Assembly (NCBI GenBank): GCA_903813345.2
Contig: CAIIXF020000010.1
Coordinates: forward strand, 22,267,181-22,331,180
Reading direction: 5' to 3'
Length of the DNA: 64,000 nt
From: Owenia fusiformis
Taxonomy: Eukaryota; Annelida; Polychaeta; Sabellida; Oweniidae
Position 1 is the first letter of the stretch; each line of letters begins with the position of its first letter. A model generated the notes under the pieces. That model was not told where the DNA came from. It saw only the letters and a list, made by a program, of their open reading frames with translations, and searched no databases. A program made the translations under genes and the position numbers. Below are positions 56,201 to 64,000 of this stretch, in pieces.

Positions 56201-59200
56201 CTTTTGGCACTTTGGACACCTAAATTGCACTTTGGACACCTAATTGCTTGAACAAATTGTTTGGAGATTGCCGAAGAAGTAAAATCTTTTCATATTGGTC
56301 CTATGGTAGTGGCCATTAGATACTTAAGTTTGTTTTATTGGACCGTTTTATTTAAGTTTCTGTGATTTGCAAAGTTAAAAGGTTAGTAATTTTGGCATTT
56401 GGTATATGATAACTTTTCAAATTCATACTAAGTTGAGGAAAATAGTTTCAATCAATGTAGGTGCCCACAAAATTACCATTGAATTGAGCCGGGTTTAAGA
56501 GTTTGGTCAAAGGTTAACCAGCAAAATTTGTTATAAGTATATGTATGTGATTTCTTTTCAACCATTGAGGTTTTTTTGTCAGAATAGTATCTCTAGTCTT
56601 TGAAAATACAACTTCTTTGCATATTTATACAGTTTGATATCAAGATTATTAAGTTCTTTAATCCTTTTAAGTTGCGAAGATGAAATAACATTCTTTGCCC
56701 CATTTGCATAAGTTGTCAGATTTTGGGAAAAATCTTTTGTAAAATTCACTCCAAATGTAAATTCAAAGAGATGTTGATTCAATTCTTGGTACTCTGTTAA
56801 TCCAAAATATGCCATATTCCTCAAATTATTTTTTGCACTTTCAAGCATGATTCTATCTCTCTCTGGTTTTGGTATTGTGCTAGTATTATAGCAGTCAACC
56901 AATGATAGATTGGCTAGCATTCTAGTCTGTCTGTTTATAGCAAGGCTGTGTGGACAATTTATGAAGTCATCAAGTTTGACATGCCTCCAGTGGGTTTCAT
57001 AGCAGGCAGGTAATTCTTTAATTATCTGACCATTGCATTGAATTTTATTTCTGGACCAACGAGCCCCACGTTGCACAGCCATCCATTCACTCACGTATCT
57101 CTGAATAGGCTCTCTGAGTATTGTGATGTATAGATAACTAACAAAAGAAGAAAGCACAAATATATTTCAAATTAGAGTCAGAGGTTTTCTGTTTCTATCA
57201 TGTAGTCAGCTGCAAAATTTATTTACAAGTATAAGATACCAATCATTACCATTTTAATGCCACCAATATATAGTGGTGTTCAATTGTTATAGCCACTATT
57301 TATGCGACAGTTGTTTGACATTGGCATCAATGTTTGGCTTCTGTATTGATTGTTTCAAACTGTGATAGTTTAAGAAAAGAAGGTTGCAACAAAGTCTATT
57401 GATGGTTGATCATTTTAGCCTAAAACCATTTTGCAGAAATTCAGAATCAGAATGACAGACATTGCCTTTTTAAAGACTAGGTTCAATATACAGAATTACC
57501 TCCTATTCCTGTGTAGTCCTTCAGATCTATCAAAATATCTATCGATACATCCATTTAGTTCTGTCCAATCAGCATGTACACGACAAGACCATTTCAAAGA
57601 AAACTGGCCACTTACTATCCATACATGCCCATTTTTGTTGAGACACTCACAGCGCCGTTCCTCTGGTTGGCACACGCAGCTAGGTGACACATTTAGTGTT
57701 TTCACCAGTCTTGACTCAAAATTTGTCCCTCCTGTTTTCTGGATATGAAGTATGATGAATATCTCATCTTTGTTTGGATCAAATTTGAGTTTTCTGTAAA
57801 TTAATGCATTTAATTTTGATCAATATAAGGATCAAATTTCACCTATCCAGTCATAATTGCAGGCACAAAGTTGATATACAGTTCATATTCAGAATCCCAT
57901 GAAACCCATGACAACTGTATAAATCAAAAGTGTAAAATTTATTAAAGGGTTGTAATTTTTACACATTTTATATCTGAGACCCAAACATTTTCTATTTTAT
58001 TCTAAAAATGTCTGGCTAAAACATCAATCTTGAGCTATCAAAATCAGAACTGTTTATTGTTATATGGGAATGTAGATTCCTAACCTTTCAAACTTGTATA
58101 GATATTAGATCAGAGCAAAAAGTTCACCTTTATATTCAAAATTCAATTCAAATTCAATGCAAAATAAAACCTTTACAATAAAAGCTACTTCACATTTTAA
58201 GCTCAAGAGATAATGAACCTGGATGGCAATTCATATTTTGTGTTTGATTTATTTGAATTTTAGTTTTTCATTGCCTAGTTGTAGTGTTTCTCTGCATACA
58301 GGGCTGTAGACATCATCCACTGTTACATGTAAATCTTTCTTCCCTTGTCTTGGAAGGAACAAAGTGGATGATCTGTAGATTCCTGCATTCAGCAGATGGT
58401 TTAACCGATTGCTTTTGAAAGTCAATACTACAAAGCATAGTTTATTGATCGTCTATCGGATTTTGTTTTAGAAATAAAATGATTGAAACTGCATTTTGGA
58501 GGCCCCTTATTTAAATATGTATGTTTGATAAGCGATGTCCTCTTTTGATATTCTCTGCAAAAAAGTTTCACTTTAGTTCATTGTCAATTACACATTTTGA
58601 TCTTCTCTTTTTAAATCACATGTTAAATTACCCACTCTCCACCCATCTTACTTTCCATTCATCTGTCTTTTTCATGTGTAAAATTGACTTGAACCATCCT
58701 TGGTCCAAGGGTATTTCACTTCTTTCCATTTTAAGTATAAATGAAATCCTTTGAAGAAGGATGACTTGAACTTGACAAGCCAAATGTCAGATTTCAGTAC
58801 CTGTATCAAGGGAGAACATCTGATTTCAGAGAAGATTTTTTGTATTGTGTTAAGATATAAACTTATCAAGGAGAAAAAGTGTTAGGAATCATGATCATAA
58901 TTATTCTGTTGGCATATAAGACAAAAACAGCTGTAATGTCTGTATAGAAACTTCTTTGGCACTAAGAGCTGACAATTAATTGCTAATGGTTCTTCAGCTT
59001 GCAAGGTTGACAAATAATACATGCCTGTAGCCAGGATTTGCCACTTTATCACTTTTTAAAAAAATTGGTCCAAAAAATGGCCAAAATCACTTGGAAAGTA
59101 CTCAGTATGTTGAAAAACTGCATGATTTTTAAATAATTTTTGGTTGGGGGTTGGGGGTTGGCTGTTATATTAACTAAAAAGGCAGAGTGTAAAAGCAGGT

Positions 59201-60605
59201 ACCTAAAATGTTTATCAGTTTGTGTATTGTGAATTTCTGTCACTACATGTTCAATGGCTTCAATGATAGAACTTCTTTATAAAAATGATTCAATAATGAT
59301 GAATTTATAAAAGTAAAAGTATAGAAAGCATTTTCCACTTTCAAAAGTGTTACCTGTATAAGTAATGTGAATTTCCTTCTTTATATGATTCTATTTCCTT
59401 GTGGGCTGGTTGAGGTTCATCATAAAAGTGGTTTTGAGGTTGAATTTTGGTAATTCCATATATAAGGAATTCTGCCAATATAATAATTATGAAAATAGTT
59501 ATCTCTAAACGTCTTTCAGAGAGCTGACTCAGTATGCCTTTTCCATTTTTGTAACTCATCATGTTGATCTTGCTCCTGTTGACTGTGTTCTGATAATAGC
59601 CAGTGTCTATGATGTCGAGTTTCTGATTTATATATGTAATTAAACCTCTATTGTTATCCCAGTGTATGAACTCTTTGAGAATATAGCATAGTCCTCTGTC
59701 CATCAGTCAGTCTTTTTGTCAGTAAGTTTTTTTTATTTGAAAATACACATTTCACATCAAACCATAGTCATTGTTTTTTGCAAAATATACTTTGGAGTAG
59801 CAGATTAAATCATCTTTCTAATTCATGCTGTAGAAATCCAAAATGTTTGAATTAGCAGGAATTTTAAGATATCTTAAATATATTCCTTTTTATGTTCCAA
59901 TTGAAGGTATTTAAGGCTAAGGAAATTATTATTATGGTGACATCTTTCAGATTAAGGATATATTTTGTTTGATGGGATTTGCTACTCATTGGAGCTGCCA
60001 TTTTTTCTGAATCAATAAAATTCAGAATCAAAGTCCATGTAATATTGAATATGATCAGCATTTACATGACCTCCAACTTAGTTGTTATGGTATTTTATGA
60101 GAGCTAGAACATGTACAGTACAGCTGAACCTGTGTAAGTGGAACACCCTTAGGAGCCCAAAAAATGGAGTCAATGGGCTGCAGTTCCACTTGTGAGGTGT
60201 TCCACTTACTACAGAGGTATTCTACTCAGCAGTTTCGCTCAATCACATGAAATGTAAATACAGGTTGACTCAAGTAAATCCAACCCTCCAATTTTGCATT
60301 CACCTTTTAATTATGATAGAATCATCACTTTGTAAATTATGTATTTCTTACTGAAATAGTAAAGATGAACCAATCTTATGTTCACCGACATCTTTAAAAT
60401 CATATTTGAAATGCTATTTTCTTGAATTCCAGATCCCAAAAAAGATACAAGTCTCACAATTGATGGGAAGAATATTATTGTTCCACAGGGTAAACCAATC
60501 AAGCAGAGCAAGTATGATAGCAAGAGCAGCTTCAGCCAAAGTGAATATTTGATCTATAAGGAATCTCAATGCAGAATCAGATACATGCTTGCTTTGACAT
60601 TTTGA
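47254..60605 (+). CDS. PARP3: PARP3, mono-ADP-ribosyltransferase of DNA break repair, 536 aa
   Basis: Eleven exons join in frame: 47254-47436, 47647-47778, 48409-48603, 49684-49816, 50156-50382, 51076-51141, 51388-51480, 52024-52110, 54878-55055, 55852-55995 and 60433-60605 (1611 nt); every intron is GT..AG. Order: a short basic N-terminal tail (1-61), the WGR domain (NRWGRV at about 100-105), the helical regulatory domain (about 175-312, with KKMPLGKLSK), and the ART catalytic domain with the H-Y-E triad H390 (LLWHGTN), Y420 (GIYFASEN) and E517 (SEYLIY). The end ESQCRIRYML is that of PARP3, and length and N terminus separate it from PARP1 and PARP2. PARP3 is a nuclear enzyme that ADP-ribosylates targets at DNA breaks (family knowledge). 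The last intron (4.4 kb) contains a complete antisense gene. AATAAA lies at 60810. Confidence 0.96.
48075..48180. repeat. Fragment of the AGGTCA monomer in PARP3 intron 2
   Basis: The words AATTGACCAATTTTTTAAA, CTACAAGTTCTCAGGAGTTT and ACCTTCAGTGACCTTTGAA match, in reverse orientation, the monomers at 19.7-25 kb. Confidence 0.7.
48653..48796. repeat. Hairpin element in PARP3 intron 3
   Basis: ATAGGATATCCTATGATTTT, GAATATCATTTTTATCTAC and GATATTGATAT are inverted on the right side (to 48796) with small gaps. The centre GAGAGAGCGAAGCGAACGAG is itself close to palindromic. The arms are about 60 bp, typical of a MITE; no target duplication is clear. Confidence 0.75.
48799..49070. mobile_element. 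Inverted-repeat element with three palindromic 28-bp repeats
   Basis: TTATCCTACACTTA and GTGTACT..AATGTATAATA on the left are inverted at 49034-49070. In the middle, GGAGTATATCGT(C/T)AC(A/G)ATATCCTC is repeated three times (48896, 48938 and 48967); each copy is a near-perfect palindrome around the GT/AC centre. It lies in PARP3 intron 3, directly after the hairpin element. Confidence 0.75.
52122..52370. repeat. Reverse-oriented AGGTCA monomer fragments in PARP3 intron 8
   Basis: Two copies of CTACAAGTTCTCA (52181 and 52331) with CAAATTGAC..TTTTTTCAAA words and AAGGTCA clusters match the complement of the ~446-bp monomers, but at 150-bp spacing, so they are internally deleted copies. Confidence 0.75.
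52372..54221. mobile_element. 1.85-kb DNA element with CCTGTTACAC ends and CTTCGTTA subterminal repeats
   Basis: The ends are CCTGTTACAC and GTGTAACAGG. Each end is packed with CTTCGTTA/TAACGAAG words (about seven in the left 250 bp and four in the right 140 bp), some as palindromes such as GCTTCGTTACGAAGC. The first 189 bp (52372-52560) is itself bounded by the perfect pair CCTGTTACACAGGCC/GGCCTGTGTAACAGG and may be a separate MITE. No target duplication is clear and no transposase is present. The element fills most of PARP3 intron 8. Confidence 0.72.
56579..59703 (-). CDS. HS6ST: Heparan sulfate 6-O-sulfotransferase, 400 aa, nested in a PARP3 intron
   Basis: Three minus-strand exons join in frame: 59354-59703, 57500-57793 and 56579-57137 (1203 nt). 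The enzyme transfers sulfate from PAPS to the 6-O position of glucosamine in heparan sulfate, in the Golgi (family knowledge). It is a type II membrane protein: the hydrophobic anchor lies at about 68-85 (ITIFIIIILAEFLIYGI). Then come the PAPS 5'-phosphosulfate loop HIQKTGGTN (133-141), the conserved HADWTEL (H190, the likely catalytic base of this family) and the 3'-phosphate site ILREPIQRYVSEW (221-233), followed by NRQTRMLA and FGLTEYQ. The length is close to human HS6ST1 (411), though the basic C-terminal tail is shorter. ATG 59703 follows an in-frame stop; M48 or M49 would give a more usual short cytoplasmic tail. The gene lies wholly inside PARP3 intron 10. Confidence 0.93.
59023..59165. 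repeat. Diverged copy of the GTAGCCAGG MITE
   Basis: GCCTGTAGCCAGGATTTGCC and AAAACTGCATGATTTTTAAA match the element at 15773-15982 in the same orientation, but the right terminus is lost. It lies in the HS6ST intron and in PARP3 intron 10. Confidence 0.75.
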
Positions 60606-60809
60606 AGCACCCAGACCTATTAACAACCAAACTGGGTTTCTTAACCACAACCACCATGTTATTTTTTGAGCACTGAATTTTTAAGATTTTTTCAGTGATG
60701 TTTTTCGTGAAAAAAAATTGGTGTTTCATTATTTGTTGATTAACATTATGTTTATTAATATATCAATTATTAGAAATGAACAGATGCTCTTTGAGGACAA
60801 TATGTATGC

Positions 60810-60815
60810 AATAAA
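60810..60815 (+). promoter_or_regulatory. Polyadenylation signal of PARP3
   Basis: AATAAA is 205 bases downstream of the PARP3 stop on the same strand. Confidence 0.55.
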
Positions 60816-61132
60816 TGTAAACAGAATAACAGTTATGCAAGAGTAGGGATAAAACACTGACGTTTCATACATAGCTTTATGTAGTTAACATTTTAATAAG
60901 TTGTATAGTCACAATAGAATCTGTGATATGAGTAGTGGTAGGAAACGTGTGATTTACTTTTACTTGAATCTGCTATCTTGTATTTTAGTTTAATCATTTT
61001 AGATCAGTCAGAAAGTCACATGTTATTCCTCTGATTTATTGGTTTGGGAATTGCCAAACCTTCTTTGTTGATTTATACAAATTGCTAAATTCGTTCTCAC
61101 ATAGTTGATATGGGAATGTGAAAATCACTTAA

Positions 61133-61601
61133 AGGCCCACTTCTCCTATTTTCAATGTTTTGGGCAAAATAAAGACTTTTATTTAAATTCTATAGAATGT
61201 CCAATGTATTGATAAAAACCTTATCTTTCATTTGACACCAACAACAGCTCAAATGGACCATATCAAAGCTTACAATAAATAATCAAAAAATATTTTCGAT
61301 CTGTCAAGCTTTATATATCAAGTTTTTATCAATATCATTAAAAGATGGCGAAGTTGTTTGTATTACATGATACATTCGCCATCTTTTAAATCAAAAGTAA
61401 TTAAAAACATGCACTTTGTTTAGCATGTGCATGCATGTCTACTGATCTCTGAACTTCAAATGCTTTTTTCCATGTGAGTTAATTTTTTTCTCGGTTCAAT
61501 ATTAAAGCAAATCAAACTTTGTTTCATATTTGAGCGAGTGTGTGAGTAATATGTTTCAATGAATTTTTTTTTCTTTTTTCTAAATTAAGTATAGTGGGCC
61601 T
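61133..61601. mobile_element. 469-bp MITE with AGGCCCACT ends, TTAA flanked
   Basis: AGGCCCACT and AGTGGGCCT are perfect inverted ends and TTAA lies on both sides (61129-61132 and 61602-61605), as for piggyBac-like elements. In the middle is a short hairpin AAAGATGGCGAA..TTCGCCATCTTT (61341-61388). Confidence 0.78.
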
Positions 61602-61605
61602 TTAA

Positions 61606-62080
61606 TAAAGTTAATGTGGACATGCACATTGACAAGAAATAATCTGTATTGACCAGGTAGATTATTTAAAATTATTTTTCTGAATTTACAAATGAACAAA
61701 TATGTAGGGTACTGGGGGAAAATATCAGCCAATAATAGTCAAATAGAACGCTTGGTAAGTCGTTAAATTATAGATGAAATCCATTTATGATGAAAATCAT
61801 GTGAAAGCTGTGAATGCCATTGTGCCAAAAATATACATTCCATCAAAATATATGAATCATTTCTTCAGATGTGCCAATCTGTTTTTAAATATATATTTAT
61901 TATTGATAGTGGAAATTTCAAGCAGCCTGAATGGCTTATAACAGGGTGTCTAAGAAGTAAAGTAACAAATGCTCTGACTTTAAGAGATTTACTTGTTTTG
62001 AGATACAGATTGTAGAATGACATTATAAAACTACTAGATAGTATATTCTCACAGGCTGGTATTGAAAAAATTGTCCGCTG
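61606..62080. other. Non-coding stretch after the AGGCCCACT element
   Basis: No gene is seen. ACAGGGTGTCTAAGAAGTAAA near 61941 looks like the end of another CAGGGTG-type element, but I find no matching right end. Confidence 0.45.
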
Positions 62081-62081
62081 T

Positions 62082-64000
62082 GACGGAGCGTGCTATTTTG
62101 CATAGAAACACTAGGAAATCCACACAATTTATTTTTTTACTCATATGTTTTGCTATATCAAAGAAAATTACTGACTCCATGCAATGAATATATCATTTGC
62201 GGGTAACTTTAACTTCTGTTTGAAGTCCAACAACGCTAAGAGTAAAAGCTATTGAAAACGGCGTCGGAGTATCATACTCCAAAATGTACCAATTCTTTTA
62301 TTTCTTTTTAATGATACAATATAGCGACACAATAATATTTACATATGTTTTCAGCATAACTCTGAAGGTATTAATGAGATCTTTATGTATTGGGTATTTT
62401 TAATTTTTTCAATAAAAAATAATGTTTAAATTTTTTGTCCGCTGTGACGGAGCAGTTTCAAATCTGAAATACGTTAAGAATTTAGATTTATGATATATCT
62501 CTTTATAACTACACGTTAGAGGAGGGAGCGTATCAAATCTCTTTCTTAAAGTATTCTGAAAAATAAAACGGAATAAAAGTACACAATTCAAATTCTGAGA
62601 TGTATATACGACCACTCTTTAAGCTTCTTTTCTTAGTTTGTACTGTAATCCAAGTTATGCATGGTAACTCATGAAAATGATATAGTCAACTTTATTTCAG
62701 TATAGGGTATTTGCATTTCGTTGTGCCTACTGTGGATCCATCACCTGACATGATCATTTTTTATGGTAACTTATATACAGTAATATTATGTGGTAAAAGG
62801 TTATACATCTGTCGGAATGCAGGATGTCTGTGCGCTATTTCGAATAAATTCCTATTATTCCTATTTATGTTACGCGGTAAACACGATACAAAAATATGCC
62901 ATATTCCGCAACGAATATGCCATATTCACTTGCGGTGTATGACAGATTCACCTGTGGTATATGGTATACACACTAACCAATGAGAACTAGATACGGAAGT
63001 ATGCAATTGTCAATTGCATCGATTGAACGAACAAGTAAAACTTTATAAATTATTAAAATGATTACTGAATCAACAGTACAGTTTATCGAATACATCAACG
63101 TATGCAGAAGTATCACTCACCAATCTCACGTAATAAACTTACCCAATCAATCCAGGATTACATTCAGAGTCGATTGTCGCAACCAATCAAACCAAGTCTT
63201 TCTGTATCACGTTTTTCACCTGCGGAATATGTCATATTCAACTGCTGTATATGGCATATTCCACAAGTGAGTATGACATATTCTGAAGGTGAGTATCGGG
63301 TATTCACTGAATTCAATGCATCACATATTCACTGCGGAATATCGCATACTCACCTGCGGAATATGCCATATACCGCAGGTGAGTATGGCATATTCACCCG
63401 TATCACAAATACCGCGCAACCATGAATGTATGCCATATTCCGCGTAACAATTTACACTACACGTGACATTCTAAGACGTCTTGGCGAAAACGTATTAGAA
63501 ATATTATGTTGAGTTTACACCATGTTGATTCATGTTGATTTCAGTACAAACCTCCGAAAAATGCTAAGAGTTTTTATATCTCAGATTTACATTACCCCAG
63601 ATCTCCCAGAGGCTACTTGTCAAAATTTAGGAAAGTGATTTGTGACGTTCTCTCTTCTTATGGTACTTTTAAAAGGTATAATTTGAATCTTAAATTCTTA
63701 ACGTAGTTCACAGTTAAAACTGCTCCGTCAAAGCGGACAAAAAATGTAAACATTATTTTTTATAAAAAATATTAAAAATACCCAATACATCAAGATATCA
63801 TTAATACCTTCAGAGTTATCCTTAAAACATATGTAAATATTATTGTGTCGCTATATTGTACCATTAAAAAGAAATAAAAGAAATGGTACATTTTGGAGCA
63901 TGATACCCCGGCGCCGTTTTCAATAGCTCTTACTCTTAGCGTTGTTGGACTTCAAACAAAAGTTAAAGTTACCCGCAAATGATATACCCATTGCACTGAG
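62082..64000. repeat. Large inverted repeat around a palindromic motif cluster, cut by the window end
   Basis: About 62170-62500 is inverted at about 63690-64000 with roughly nine of ten bases matching over more than 300 bp (shared words GCGGGTAACTTTAACTT, AAGTCCAACAACGCTAAGAG, ACAATATAGCGACACAATAA). The similarity weakens inward to about 62560 and 63620. The word TGTCCGCTGTGACGGAGC occurs in the left arm twice (62082 and 62442). The right arm runs off the window, so the outer end is unknown. No coding region was found; the likely identity is a non-autonomous DNA transposon with long terminal inverted repeats. Confidence 0.78.
62895..63445. repeat. Cluster of ATATGCCATATTC(C)GC palindromic motifs
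   Basis: About twelve near-palindromic copies of GCGGAATATGCCATATTC or its variants (ATATGGCATATTC, ATATGACATATTC, GAGTATGGCATATTC, often next to CACCTGCGG) occur in 550 bp, in two groups (62895-62965 and 63220-63445). They lie in the spacer of the large inverted repeat. Confidence 0.8.

Noticed and set aside
47254-60605. PARP1 or PARP2 identity for the PARP gene
   Set aside because: There are no zinc fingers or BRCT domain as in PARP1, and the ending ESQCRIRYML and overall length fit PARP3 better than PARP2.
62711-63425. Several 70-107-codon frames near the window end
   Set aside because: They fall in the palindromic motif cluster and inverted-repeat spacer. Their repeated His/Ile/Tyr pattern reflects the DNA motif.

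Overview
The window is a piece of an AT-rich metazoan nuclear genome. The protein-coding genes are split by short-consensus GT..AG introns, their products (PARP3, a heparan sulfate 6-O-sulfotransferase, NUDT15-type Nudix domains, a beta-trefoil lectin) are animal families, and the space between them is filled with LINE, SINE, LTR and many small inverted-repeat DNA elements. Together this suggests a marine invertebrate (lophotrochozoan or invertebrate deuterostome); the sequence alone does not let me say which phylum. All gene assignments are from reading the translations and splice sites, with family knowledge from memory; no search was run. Layout. 1-6191: no recognisable gene, two twin TA-flanked MITEs. 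6192-13316: a complete young LTR retrotransposon insertion (two 958-bp LTRs differing at one base that I can see, ATAT target duplication) that carries a giant repeat-rich gag but no protease, reverse transcriptase or integrase. 13317-18263: non-coding with one MITE. 18268-18687: a compact ricin-B-type (beta-trefoil) lectin domain gene. 19681-25350: three head-to-tail modules of a ~446-bp AGGTCA-rich monomer (3, 4 and 5 monomers), ending in GC-rich hairpins. 25740-26950 and 27110-27300: a dead LINE and a tRNA-derived SINE. 28524-30830: a four-exon gene for a secreted Cys-rich protein of unknown function. 31290-33075: a 57-bp minisatellite. 33100-36748 (minus): a seven-exon gene for one protein with two NUDT15-like Nudix domains. 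37178-37955: an inverted-repeat element that contains a second copy of that gene's first exon. 38282-42993: a dense cluster of nested DNA transposon derivatives with readable target-site duplications. 43440-44140: a LINE C-terminal fragment. 44243-47104: a 2.9-kb DNA element with 43-bp terminal inverted repeats, ending 150 bp before PARP3. 47254-60605: PARP3, eleven coding exons, 536 aa. Its last intron holds, on the opposite strand, an intact three-exon HS6ST gene (56579-59703). 62080-64000: a large inverted repeat, cut by the window end, around a cluster of palindromic GCGGAATATGCCATATTC-like motifs. How the genes relate. They do not form an operon or pathway. PARP3 (DNA break repair ADP-ribosylation) and the Nudix gene (nucleotide sanitation) are both nucleic-acid maintenance genes but are separated by 10 kb of transposons. 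HS6ST works in the Golgi on heparan sulfate and is linked to PARP3 only by nesting. The most unusual items are the double-Nudix fusion, the exon-1 copy inside a terminal-inverted-repeat element, the 3/4/5 monomer AGGTCA modules, the gag-only LTR element with 171-bp coding repeats, and the nested long-TIR element with 9-bp target duplications.
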